Source: Rubinisphaera margarita (GTDB lineage: Bacteria; Planctomycetota; Planctomycetia; Planctomycetales; Planctomycetaceae). Taken from it: a DNA stretch of 64,000 bases. Every line of letters starts with the position of its first letter. Position 1 is the first letter of the stretch. Made by a program: the position numbers and the translations under genes. Shown here one piece after another: positions 53,811 through 63,507 of the stretch. Where the stretch lies: the NCBI RefSeq assembly GCF_022267515.1, contig NZ_JAKFGB010000010.1, forward strand, positions 1-64,000, written 5' to 3'. Below the pieces are notes generated by a model. It worked only from the letters and a program-made list of their open reading frames with translations. It had not been told where the DNA came from and ran no database searches.

Positions 53811-54719
53811 ATGGCCACCGCGTCAAAGAAAAAGCGTTCGGACGAAAACGTCGTCTTCGCCCCGGAAATGCGGGTCACGAAGTACGACCGAGTCAGCTCC
53901 GGGCTCTCGGCTCTCGTCTTTGGCCTCATTGTCGCAGTGCTTGCTCTGGGCGGAGCCTGGTTGATGAACCGGCCGAAGCAGGAAGATGAACCGGTGCCGG
54001 TCGAGCTGGTCGAATTCCCGGGGGGTGTCGATGACGGAGCCGTCGACGAGACACTGCTGGTCGAATCGCCTGAAGATCCGGTTCCCGATGCTTCTCAGGA
54101 AGAAATCCAGGAGGAGATGCAGACCGAGGAGATTTTTGAAACGGTCACTGAACTGGCCGATGTGTCTGCTGATCAGCTTCTGCGACAATACGAAACCGAT
54201 GCCCAGTCGAGCGGGAAAGTTGGCAGCCGGGAAGGATCGGGACGCCGGGCCCTCGGCGACGCCGGTGGCGAGTCGGGCGTGCCGCGGGAACAACGCTGGT
54301 ACATTCAGTTCGCCAATCAGCGGGACATCGACGAGTACGGCCGCCAGCTCGATTACTTCGGCATCGAACTCGGCACGATCCTGCCGGACGGGACTTTGGT
54401 CTATCTCTCAGACCTCAGTCAGCCGACTCCGACCGTGCGTCGAACGACATCGGGGCGCGGCGAGAACCGGATGTATATGACCTGGCAGGGCGGCCAGCTG
54501 AAATCAGCCGATCAGACCTTCTTCACCAGAGCCGGCATTCCCGTATCCGGGGGACGGGTTCTGCACTTCTATCCGCCCGAGACGGAAAGCCAGCTCGCCC
54601 AGCTGGAACGGGACTACGCCAATCGTCGCCCCGACGAAATCCGCCGCACGTATTTCGCCGTCGACCGCGTCCGCAGCGGCTACGAATTCCGCGTGAACCG
54701 CCAGTCGTACTTCCGGTAG
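53811..54719 (+). CDS. Single-TM envelope protein, family unrecognised
   Basis: 302 residues. A basic N-terminus, one membrane segment at about 33-51 (ALVFGLIVAVLALGGAWLM), an acidic Glu/Asp/Val-rich periplasmic stretch (about 58-115), then a Gly/Arg/Ser linker and an ordered domain from about 162 (QRWYIQFANQRDIDEYGRQL). That arrangement is TonB-like in outline only. ATG 53811 lacks a strong ribosome site. It stands alone after a 230-bp gap. Function unknown; secretion or cell-division linker would be guesses. Confidence 0.8.
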   Translation: MATASKKKRSDENVVFAPEMRVTKYDRVSSGLSALVFGLIVAVLALGGAWLMNRPKQEDEPVPVELVEFPGGVDDGAVDETLLVESPEDPVPDASQEEIQEEMQTEEIFETVTELADVSADQLLRQYETDAQSSGKVGSREGSGRRALGDAGGESGVPREQRWYIQFANQRDIDEYGRQLDYFGIELGTILPDGTLVYLSDLSQPTPTVRRTTSGRGENRMYMTWQGGQLKSADQTFFTRAGIPVSGGRVLHFYPPETESQLAQLERDYANRRPDEIRRTYFAVDRVRSGYEFRVNRQSYFR

Positions 54720-54746
54720 TCCGCTCGCCTCCGACGGCCTCCTCCA

Positions 54747-55670
54747 CTACCCCGGCTGTTTGACGATATTGATATCCCGGGTCGGATACGGAATCGTGAA
54801 GCCGCGGTCGTCGAAGCCGGTTTTAATTGCTTCGAGGAGTGTCCAGCGGATGTCCCAGTACTCGGAGGTCTTCACCCAGGGACGAACGATGAAATTCACA
54901 CCGCTGTCGGCCAGTTGATCGACGGCGATGAGGGGAGCGGGATCGTCCAGAATGCGGGGCTCTGCGGCGAGGGTTTCTTCGAGGAACTGACGGACTTCAC
55001 GAAGGTTATCGTCGTAGCCACAGGTGACGACCAGGTCGATGCGGCGGAGTTCATGAGCCGCATAGTTGGTGATGTTGTTCGATGTGATCGAACTGTTCGG
55101 CACCACAATCCGTTTGTTGTCCGGTGTTCGCAGGACGGTGTTGAAGATCTGAATCTCTTCAACAATGCCACTCGTCCCTCCGGCTTCGACATAGTGGCCG
55201 ACCCGGAACGGGTGAAACAGAATCAGCATGATGCCGGCGGCGAAGTTCGAGAGCGAATTCTGCAATGCCAGACCAATCGCCAGCCCGGCGGCAGCAATCG
55301 CGGCGGCAAAGGTGGTCGTATTGACGCCAACCCGTTCGAGAGCCGCCATGATGACGAAAACGATGAGAATCCAGTAGACGATGCTGCGGGCGAACTGAAT
55401 CAGCGTGTTGTCGACATTGGCCCGCCGCATCGCAGTCGCGGTCAGCGACGTCAGCCAGCTGGCGATGATTCGCCCGATGAGAAAGATGAGCAGAGCCGCC
55501 ACGATATTGAGCAGAATCGTCGGGCCGTGCTCGAAGGCGTAGTCCTTGATGCTGAGCGCCCACGTTGTCGCTTCGGTCAGGCCGTCGACAGGTACCTCCT
55601 CGGTCACGGTGGTCGTGGTCGCGGGAGGACCTTCCGAAGATTGAGCCAGAGTCAACAGCGAAGGCCACAT
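54747..55670 (-). CDS. Small-conductance mechanosensitive channel (MscS family)
   Basis: 307 residues, N-terminus about 40 residues then three membrane helices. The pore helix pattern AIAAAGLAIGLALQNSLSNFAAG and the beta-domain GTSGIVEEIQIFNTVLRTPD and VPNSSI are the MscS hallmark. Opens upon membrane tension to release osmolytes. Ends tail to tail with the previous gene, 27 bp apart; its start faces the sulfatase. Confidence 0.93.
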   Translation of the reverse strand: MWPSLLTLAQSSEGPPATTTTVTEEVPVDGLTEATTWALSIKDYAFEHGPTILLNIVAALLIFLIGRIIASWLTSLTATAMRRANVDNTLIQFARSIVYWILIVFVIMAALERVGVNTTTFAAAIAAAGLAIGLALQNSLSNFAAGIMLILFHPFRVGHYVEAGGTSGIVEEIQIFNTVLRTPDNKRIVVPNSSITSNNITNYAAHELRRIDLVVTCGYDDNLREVRQFLEETLAAEPRILDDPAPLIAVDQLADSGVNFIVRPWVKTSEYWDIRWTLLEAIKTGFDDRGFTIPYPTRDINIVKQPG

Positions 55671-55852
55671 GGCGATTCCTTTCGTAGATGGTTCTGAGGA
55701 AGATGATCGCGTCAGATCTTAGTGGATCGCATTTTCTTCTGTTAACCTCAGTTCGCCAGACTTCGCGAAACAGGACCGTTCATTCGACGGATGAACGCAT
55801 CAATTGTTATGATTGCGTCTCCGTCTTTTGCCGTTTCAGAGGAGTTCCGCTC

Positions 55853-57643
55853 ATGAAATCGTCCCGTCTCTTCCTGCCGGTTCTGGCCTGTCTGTTCGTT
55901 TTCGGTGCACTGGCATCACAGACTTTGATGGCAGCCGAGCGTCCCAACGTGGTCATTGTGATGACCGATGACCAAGGCTACGGCGACCTGTCCTGTCATG
56001 GGAACCCGGTGCTGAAGACCCCGCACATCGATGAGTTGTACGGCGAGTCACTCCGGTTGACTGACTACCACGTCGCGCCCACATGCTCACCCACCCGCTG
56101 TGCGTTTCTCACTGGCCACTGGACAAACCGGACCGGCGTCTGGCATACGATCATGGGCCGTTCGATGCTGCGGGAAGATGAGGTCACCCTCGGTCAGCTG
56201 TTCAAAGATGGCGGCTATGCGACAGGAATGTTCGGCAAGTGGCATCTCGGCGACAACTATCCGTATCGCCCGGAAGACCGGGGCTTCACCGAAGTTCTTC
56301 GTCACGGCGGGGGTGGAGTCGGACAGACGCCCGATTACTGGAACAACGCTTATTTCGATGGTTCTTACTGGCACAACGGCGAGCCGACTCCCGTGGAAGG
56401 CTTCTGCACCGACGTCTTTTTCCGGGCCGCGAAGAACTTCATCAAAGCTCAGAAAAAGGCCGACCAGCCCTTCCTGGCCTACATTGCTACGAACGCCCCG
56501 CACGGCCCGATGCACGCTCCACCAGAAGCGAGCGCCCCCTATAGCGACCACAATACCGGTCTCGCCAACTTCTATGGAATGATCGCCAACATCGATGACA
56601 ACGTCGGCCAGCTCCGCGAGTTCCTCGACGAGGAAGGACTCACCGACAACACGATCTTTATCTTCACAACCGACAACGGGACGTCGAGTGGAGCTAAGAT
56701 CTTCAACGCCGGCATGCGAGGCTCCAAGGGGAGCGAATACGATGGCGGACATCGCGTGCCGTTCTTCCTGCACTGGCCGAACGGCGGCTTCGCAGAGAGC
56801 CGCGACGTGACTGAGATCACCGCGCATGTCGATATCGTGCCGACCCTGCTGGCCATGTGCGGCGTGGAAGCCCCCAGCTCACTGAAGTTCGACGGCATTA
56901 ATCTGCTGCCGATGCTGAAAGACAGCTCCGCTCAGTGGCCCGACCGGATTCTCGTGACCGACTCACAGCGGGTGAAAGATCCCATCAAGTGGCGGAAGAG
57001 TTCCGTGATGACGAACCGCTGGCGGCTCATCAATGGGGAAGAGCTCTACGACATGAAGAACGATCCGGGACAGAAGAGCGATGTCGCGTCCGCTCATCCC
57101 GAGGTCAAAGAGCGGCTGCGTGAGTTCTACGAAGACTGGTGGGCCGAGCTCGAGCCGACCTTCTCGCAGTCAACGCCGATCTATCTGGGACACGAAGCCG
57201 ATAACCCGGCTCGCCTGACATCCCACGACTGGATCACAACCCGACTGACACCCTGGAACCAGCAGCACATTCGCAACGCCTACAACGGCAAAGAGAACAC
57301 CGGCTTCTGGAATGTGAAAGTGGTCGCCGACGGCACCTACAAAATCCGACTCCGACGCTGGCCGGAAGAAGCGGACAAAGCAATCTCGGCCTCTCTGCCC
57401 CCGGGCGAGGATGTCCCCGGTGTGAAGCCCTTCCGAGCGACGCCGGGAAAAGCGATCAACCCTGAGAAAGTGACGCTGCAGATCGGCGACACGACCGAAA
57501 CCCAACCGGTCGACGGCAGCAGGAAGGAAGTCACCTTTCAACTCCCGTTGAAAGCCGGCACGACAACCATGTCCGCCCTCTTCACCACAGCCAATGGAGA
57601 AGAGTACGGGGCGTACTACGCCTATGTGGAGAAGATCGACTGA
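55853..57643 (+). CDS. Secreted arylsulfatase
   Basis: 596 residues; ATG 55853 has GAGGAG upstream and a signal peptide to about LMAAE. Metal Asp pair in VVIVMTDDQGYGD, signature CSPTRCAFLTG with Cys78 as the future formylglycine, GKWHLGDN, FIFTTDNGTSSG. The last about 150 residues, from about 450, form an extra domain (FWNVKVVADGTYKIRLRRW), possibly beta-sandwich. Different signature from the sulfatase at 30624-32066, so probably a different sulfate ester. Confidence 0.92.
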   Translation: MKSSRLFLPVLACLFVFGALASQTLMAAERPNVVIVMTDDQGYGDLSCHGNPVLKTPHIDELYGESLRLTDYHVAPTCSPTRCAFLTGHWTNRTGVWHTIMGRSMLREDEVTLGQLFKDGGYATGMFGKWHLGDNYPYRPEDRGFTEVLRHGGGGVGQTPDYWNNAYFDGSYWHNGEPTPVEGFCTDVFFRAAKNFIKAQKKADQPFLAYIATNAPHGPMHAPPEASAPYSDHNTGLANFYGMIANIDDNVGQLREFLDEEGLTDNTIFIFTTDNGTSSGAKIFNAGMRGSKGSEYDGGHRVPFFLHWPNGGFAESRDVTEITAHVDIVPTLLAMCGVEAPSSLKFDGINLLPMLKDSSAQWPDRILVTDSQRVKDPIKWRKSSVMTNRWRLINGEELYDMKNDPGQKSDVASAHPEVKERLREFYEDWWAELEPTFSQSTPIYLGHEADNPARLTSHDWITTRLTPWNQQHIRNAYNGKENTGFWNVKVVADGTYKIRLRRWPEEADKAISASLPPGEDVPGVKPFRATPGKAINPEKVTLQIGDTTETQPVDGSRKEVTFQLPLKAGTTTMSALFTTANGEEYGAYYAYVEKID

Positions 57644-57661
57644 CCTATGGTTGGTGGCTGG

Positions 57662-57681
57662 CCCAGACGTGTACGTCTGGG
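57662..57681. repeat. Hairpin CCCAGACGT/ACGTCTGGG
   Basis: 9-bp perfect arms with 2-nt loop, followed by GTGACGAAGTCACAGG, text also found near 26353 in reverse. Confidence 0.7.
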
Positions 57682-57733
57682 TGACGAAGTCACAGGAAGA
57701 TGCGGTTCATCGCTCGAAGCTTCTGGAACGTCA

Positions 57734-57867
57734 GGGGTCGCCCCGATTGATGCAACCAGGGTGGCGGAATCACAAGAGGTGCGTCAACGTGCTGGCAATT
57801 CAAATCGATCTTTGAGACCTCTTGCCGACTGCGTCGGCCCCGGTAGCGGAGCAACCGGGGCTACCCA
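57734..57867. mobile_element. 134-bp element, copy 3 (reverse orientation)
   Basis: AACCGGGGCTACCC at 57853-57866 and the degraded partner GGGGTCGCCCCGATT at 57734-57748 mark the ends, again 134 bp. The phrases GATGCAACC, GTGGCGGAATCACAAGAGG and CTTGCCGACTGCGTCGG correspond to inner parts of the other copies. More diverged than copies 1 and 2. Confidence 0.75.
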
Positions 57868-58016
57868 ACTCTTGACCATAATCAGCCCGAATCGTAGTAG
57901 AACGCTGGTCAGCGCCCTCTTGTGGCTGGCAACGTGGGATTTCTTGCGGCGAGTTTTCTACCACTCAACGACTGTCTCATTATCGAGACATGTCATAAAG
58001 ACCTGGCGACGTAAGT

Positions 58017-58172
58017 TCCCTCGCCCCCCGTGGGGGAGAGGGTTAGGGTGAGGGGGAAATGCGGGTGACATGCTCCACGGGCCGTTGATTCTCATATGTA
58101 TGGAGTATCGCTGGTTGATCGCCCCCTCATCCGCCCTTCGGGCACCTTCTCCCCCTAAAGGGGGCGAAGGGA
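58017..58172. repeat. 156-bp element with TCCCTCGCCCCC ends
   Basis: The ends TCCCTCGCCCCC and GGGGGCGAAGGGA are near-perfect inverted copies. Inner pieces CCCGTGGGGG and CCCTAAAGGGGG are small palindromes. Repeats of this CCCTCxCCC/GAGGGTTAGGGTGAGGGG text are common in many bacteria. Confidence 0.65.
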
Positions 58173-58260
58173 CATGATGTGCGTGAACATGAGAGATGCA
58201 TTGGCTACTACCCCATCTGTACCAGAACTCTTTGAGCAATAAATCCCGCGTCACGTGCCA

Positions 58261-58280
58261 CTCAGACGCACGCGTCTGAG
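58261..58280. repeat. Hairpin CTCAGACG/CGTCTGAG
   Basis: 8-bp arms with a CACG loop, preceded by GTGCCA and followed by GCCAACC, which resembles the inverse of GGTTGG at 57650. Confidence 0.65.
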
Positions 58281-58330
58281 CCAACCGTTTTCTGTATCAG
58301 ACCTGCAGATTGAGAGTCCTGCTCAACGAA

Positions 58331-58365
58331 AAAGCCCGGAGTCGTCTGGCCCCGGGCTTTTCTCT
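58331..58365 (-). terminator. Rho-independent terminator
   Basis: Arms AAAGCCCGG and CCGGGCTTT (58331-58339, 58352-58360), with flanking A and T runs; 17 bp beyond the stop of the minus-strand esterase. Confidence 0.85.
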
Positions 58366-58376
58366 TCCGATCAGTC

Positions 58377-60416
58377 TTACGGCTTCCACTCTTCATCAAA
58401 GAAGCCGGCTTCAATCACCTTGCCGGGCCAGAGAGCGTTCGGTTCGGTGTCGAGGTTAATCACGGCCCAGTCGGGCAGCTTCGGAACCTGGCGGGCATTG
58501 TTGAGGTAAGCATACTCGCGATAGGTGAAGCCGCTGTTGAGGACGACGTATCGCTCGGGATTCTCGGGGTTGGGATAGATCAGCACCGGAGCGTGGTTGG
58601 CAGCCGGGGCGGACTGGCCGTTCATCGTCACCGTTTCCTTCGTCCACTGAAGTGGAAGACGATCAAGAACCTTTCCGAGATAGCTGTTGCTCGACGGTTC
58701 GCCGAACAGGATCAGATTTGAGTTCTGGATCTGCTCTTCGGTCAGTTCCGAATCGTTGACGACGATCGCATCGCCGCGGAACTGTCGCCGCCATTCGGCG
58801 ATGGCCCGTTCCTGCTCGGCTTTGGCCCAGGCCTCCGCTTTCTCATTCCAGCTCTCGCCGGTCGGCGCGACGATGACGAACGAATCCATGAACGCATCGT
58901 CAATCGGCCCCTGCAGTCCCGGCTTCTTGCGGAGTCCGTCAGCGGGGATCGGTCCCGATTTCCATTCACGTCCGCTGCGATGCAGTTCGACACTCCACGA
59001 CCGATCGGTTTCAGGCCGCTCAAGCGTCAGCTTCTGAATCGTGCTCCCGCGTGGACCGCGCGACTGCAGCACGAGAGTCACGTTGCGATTCGGCACGAAC
59101 GGGCATTCCCCGGCGTCGAATGTCAGTTTCAACCCGGTGACTCCGGTCTGCGTCAGTTCGATCAGGCTGTCTTCGGGAACCAGCCGAACTTTGACTTCGG
59201 CCTCTTCCCAGTGCTCTTCGAGCCCGGTGAGGGTGAGCCACTCGACTTCGTTGTATCGGAGCGTATAGGTGGCGAACCACAGCGTTTCACTCGGCTGGGG
59301 AGGGACCTGGGCTGACAGACTGTCGAGCTTCGCGGAAATGATCTTCTTCGAATCGGGGTGAATCGAGTGCTTGGTTTCCGGGCCGATGATGTGGGTCAAC
59401 AGGAGTTGTTCCTTCTTCAGGGCGGCTTCCATGATATCGGCGGCCTGCTTCTGGATGTCGAGTTCCCCGCTGTAGGCAATCGTCGGCAGCTGATACAGAT
59501 TCACGGCGTATCCCGGGCAGTCGTACATCCGCCAGAGTTTCTCTTCGTACCAGGTCGGTTTCAGGTCTTCCTTCTGGAAGATCTTCAGAAACTCCGGCGT
59601 CTCCGAAAAACCGGCTCCCGGATTGGCTGCGAAGAACAGTCCCGGATAATGCACAGCCATCTGCCAGCAGCCGGCTCCGCCCATCGAGAATCCCCGCACG
59701 GCGATCCGGCTCTCATCGATGCGGTAGTTCTCTTTTGCATGCTCCAGAGCTTCGAGGACATCGATTTCGCCAGCGAGTTTGAACGCGTTGCAGTACCGCC
59801 CGAACGGATGCAGAACGATCGTATTCTCCGGCTGATACTGCCCCGGCTTCGTCATCCGCTGATTGATGAACGGCGTTTCGGTCACCTTTTCCCCACGCCC
59901 GTGGAACCACAGATCGAGCCGCACGCGGTCCTTCTGACCAAAGGAATAGTCGTGCGGAATCTCGAGACCGTACGGCTGCACGGTCCGATCGATTTTCGAA
60001 CGATAGCCGCGAACAACCAGTCCGGTCTGCGTGGTCCAGGGAGCTTTGCCTTCGAGCAGCGACTCGGCTCGTCGGATGCCTTCGGCCAGCACCGACTTCG
60101 CGGCCTTGATGTCGCCGGGCGAGAACAGCTCGCCATGTTCAACATTCTGCCGAACTGCCCGGGCGAAGATTTCGACATCGGGCAGCAGCTTCGGCGTACG
60201 GGAATCCCGACGTTCTTTCAACTGGGCGATCAGTTCATCGAGTCGACCGCACTCCTCGAGCAGTTCACGTCGGTCCGCATCTTCCAGCACGATGCCGGTC
60301 GGAGGAACCGGGCGGACATTGGCGGGCAGATTATCAGCCGGTCCATCTGCGGCAGCCGGACTGGAAAAGTTGAGCAGAATCAGCAGAAAAGCAGGAATTG
60401 CCGCAAGAATTTTCAC
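58377..60416 (-). CDS. Secreted prolyl-oligopeptidase-type esterase
   Basis: 679 residues from GTG 60416, supported by AAGGA 8 nt upstream and a direct signal peptide (VKILAAIPAFLLILL). The hydrolase domain has GFSMGGAGCW with Ser244, YSGELDIQKQA (Asp) and ETKHSIHPDS (His). N-terminal about 100 residues are helical; the C-terminal about 270 residues include SELTEEQIQNSNLILFGEPS, a motif seen with such esterases. Likely acts on carbohydrate esters or peptides in the periplasm. Confidence 0.88.
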   Translation of the reverse strand: MKILAAIPAFLLILLNFSSPAAADGPADNLPANVRPVPPTGIVLEDADRRELLEECGRLDELIAQLKERRDSRTPKLLPDVEIFARAVRQNVEHGELFSPGDIKAAKSVLAEGIRRAESLLEGKAPWTTQTGLVVRGYRSKIDRTVQPYGLEIPHDYSFGQKDRVRLDLWFHGRGEKVTETPFINQRMTKPGQYQPENTIVLHPFGRYCNAFKLAGEIDVLEALEHAKENYRIDESRIAVRGFSMGGAGCWQMAVHYPGLFFAANPGAGFSETPEFLKIFQKEDLKPTWYEEKLWRMYDCPGYAVNLYQLPTIAYSGELDIQKQAADIMEAALKKEQLLLTHIIGPETKHSIHPDSKKIISAKLDSLSAQVPPQPSETLWFATYTLRYNEVEWLTLTGLEEHWEEAEVKVRLVPEDSLIELTQTGVTGLKLTFDAGECPFVPNRNVTLVLQSRGPRGSTIQKLTLERPETDRSWSVELHRSGREWKSGPIPADGLRKKPGLQGPIDDAFMDSFVIVAPTGESWNEKAEAWAKAEQERAIAEWRRQFRGDAIVVNDSELTEEQIQNSNLILFGEPSSNSYLGKVLDRLPLQWTKETVTMNGQSAPAANHAPVLIYPNPENPERYVVLNSGFTYREYAYLNNARQVPKLPDWAVINLDTEPNALWPGKVIEAGFFDEEWKP

Positions 60417-60763
60417 CGGGGGAGTCCTTTCAGAGCGCGGGCGGGAGGTTTCCGTACGCAAGCAAGCGTTGATGCGTAAACTCTAGCGAGTCCTTTTTGG
60501 GATTTGTACTCAGCCCAGTGTCCGCATCTGCAGTGAAAATGGACTTGAGGGGAGAATTTCTGAACCGCAGATTCGGAGATTCCGATACTGATGACTAAAG
60601 GCTGCATCTCAGCCAGCGCTCCGGCGTGACAGGGCCGCACACCGCAGTTGGTAAAAGTCCACGTCGAGGGGACTCTCGACGATCAATAGATGAGAGTTGG
60701 GCGGTCACTCTCATACGACGGTACGACCCGCCGTCTTCACACTCTCACGGAGGGGAGAACAGG
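60417..60763. other. 347-bp intergenic region between two divergent genes
   Basis: Should hold both promoters. Two small hairpins sit 50-100 bp before the plus-strand gene: GTCGAG/CTCGAC (60664-60681) and ATGAGAGT/ACTCTCAT (60691-60715). No gene seen. Confidence 0.6.
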
Positions 60764-61804
<1,041 letters not shown>

Positions 61805-61959
61805 TCTCTGACATCGGTCAGCGATTACACAGAGCGAAAATGGGGCGCAGGGCACGGCTTTCGAGCCGTGCTCTGTACTTTTGCGCGGCCCCCCTCTGCT
61901 CCACGCACACGGTTCGGGACGGGAGTGTCCCGTCCCCGTCGTCAGGCTTGCCCTGCAGT

Positions 61960-63381
61960 CTACAGCAGTGGAGCAAGCAGACGGGCGACCGCTTCGCCGA
62001 AGTTCTTGACCAGGTGACGCTCTTCCCATTCGGCGTGCGTCAGCGGAACGGCTTTTTTCAAATAGGCCTTCTGCTGTTGAGAGACCGTTTCGACGGTCGC
62101 TTCATCGAACAGAATCAGGTTCAGTTCCAGATTCAACGAGAACGAACGGATATCCATATTGCTTGTCCCGACCAGCGCGAACTGCCGGTCGATGGTCAGC
62201 GTCTTGGAATGCAGTAGCCCCGGCTTGAACAGGAAGATCTCGACGTCCATCTCCAGCAGTTCGGCGTAGAACGACCGCTGAGCGGCACTGACGAGAATCT
62301 GATCGGACCGTTCGGGCAATACGAGTATCACGCGGACGCCCCGCAGGCGGGCCACTTCGATCGCCTGCATTAGGGAATCATCCGGCACGAAGTAGGGTGT
62401 CGTGATCGTGACCTCTCGGCGCGCCTGATACAGCATGGCCACGATGAGCCGATGCAGGTTGAGCGTGCGATAGGTCGGTCCACTGGGGAACAGCTGCATG
62501 CTGTGGTCCCCTTCATCATGTGGGTGCGGGAAACACTCGTGCTTGTCGAGCTGAATATGCGTTTCCGCGAACCAGTCCGTGAGGAACACCGACTGCAACT
62601 GCAGCACGATCGGCCCCTTGAGGCGCATCATGAGATCGTGCCAGATTGTTCGTTTCGTGCCGTAGTCAGAATTCACGATGTTCTGACTGCCGGTATAGGC
62701 AATCTTGCCGTCGATCACGACCAGCTTCCGATGGTTCCGCATGTCGATGCGATGAAACCGGCGGCGAAACAGGTTCACCGGCAGAATCGGCCAGATCTCA
62801 ACGCCGGCCTCTTCCAGTCGCTGGGATTGTGTGCGAATGAAATTCCCCGAGCCGACCGCATCAACGAGCACTCGACAATGTACGCCCCGTTTCTCAGCGT
62901 CGACGATGGCATCAGCCATCCGTCTCCCGGTCTCGTCGTTCCGCCAGATGTAGAACAGCAGGTGAACGTTGACTTCGGCCTGCTCAATATCGGCGATAAT
63001 GCGATCGATGGCTTCATCCGTGTCATCGATCAGCTCAAAGTCATTGCCGGTCACGGCTGGCATTTCACCCAGCTGAACCGAGAGGCAGTGCCGCGACTGC
63101 CGTTCTGTGAGTGGTTCCGGATCGATACAGTACTTGTGCAGCAGCGGCCAGATATCGAGCTGAAGCGTCCGACGTCGGCGGGCATGTTCGGCGATACGAC
63201 GACGTGGCAGCCGGTTTGAGCCAAAAATATAGAGCAGAATGATGCCCACAAATGGCTGGAAGGAGACGATCGCAATCCACGCCAGAGCCGCCGGAGGGCG
63301 GTACTTCATCGCTATGACCGGAATGAACAGCAGACGAACAATCCACTCAATGAACAGAAAGAATGCGGAGTATTCTTGCAT
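61960..63381 (-). CDS. cls: Cardiolipin synthase (phospholipase D family)
   Basis: 473 residues. Two N-terminal membrane segments, then two HKD motifs: HRKLVVIDGKIAYTGSQN (His217) and HSKTLTIDRQFALVGTSN (His391). Length and layout match bacterial ClsA, which joins two phosphatidylglycerol molecules into cardiolipin and glycerol at the inner membrane. Divergent from maf with 126 bp between starts. Confidence 0.95.
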   Translation of the reverse strand: MQEYSAFFLFIEWIVRLLFIPVIAMKYRPPAALAWIAIVSFQPFVGIILLYIFGSNRLPRRRIAEHARRRRTLQLDIWPLLHKYCIDPEPLTERQSRHCLSVQLGEMPAVTGNDFELIDDTDEAIDRIIADIEQAEVNVHLLFYIWRNDETGRRMADAIVDAEKRGVHCRVLVDAVGSGNFIRTQSQRLEEAGVEIWPILPVNLFRRRFHRIDMRNHRKLVVIDGKIAYTGSQNIVNSDYGTKRTIWHDLMMRLKGPIVLQLQSVFLTDWFAETHIQLDKHECFPHPHDEGDHSMQLFPSGPTYRTLNLHRLIVAMLYQARREVTITTPYFVPDDSLMQAIEVARLRGVRVILVLPERSDQILVSAAQRSFYAELLEMDVEIFLFKPGLLHSKTLTIDRQFALVGTSNMDIRSFSLNLELNLILFDEATVETVSQQQKAYLKKAVPLTHAEWEERHLVKNFGEAVARLLAPLL

Positions 63382-63507
63382 GGAGGGAATCGTTCCAGGT
63401 CGATCGGGCGGGCCAGTTGCGTTCAGCTCTTCGGAAAGCGCAGTCTAGAACCGATTATTCTACAATCCAGAGGTGAACTGAAAACTCCCGATACAAATTC
63501 CACGAAC

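Larger units (their letters stand above)
57644..58376. other. 733-bp intergenic region made of repeat elements
   Basis: Contains a CCCAGACGT/ACGTCTGGG hairpin (57662-57681), a 134-bp element (57734-57867), a CCCTCGCCCCC element (58017-58172), a CTCAGACG hairpin (58261-58280) and a terminator (58331-58360). No credible gene. Confidence 0.75.

Noticed and set aside
58041..58060. Telomere-like text GAGGGTTAGGGTGAGGGG
   Set aside because: It is a single stretch within a 156-bp bacterial palindromic repeat of a common CCCTC/GAGGG type, not a tandem array.
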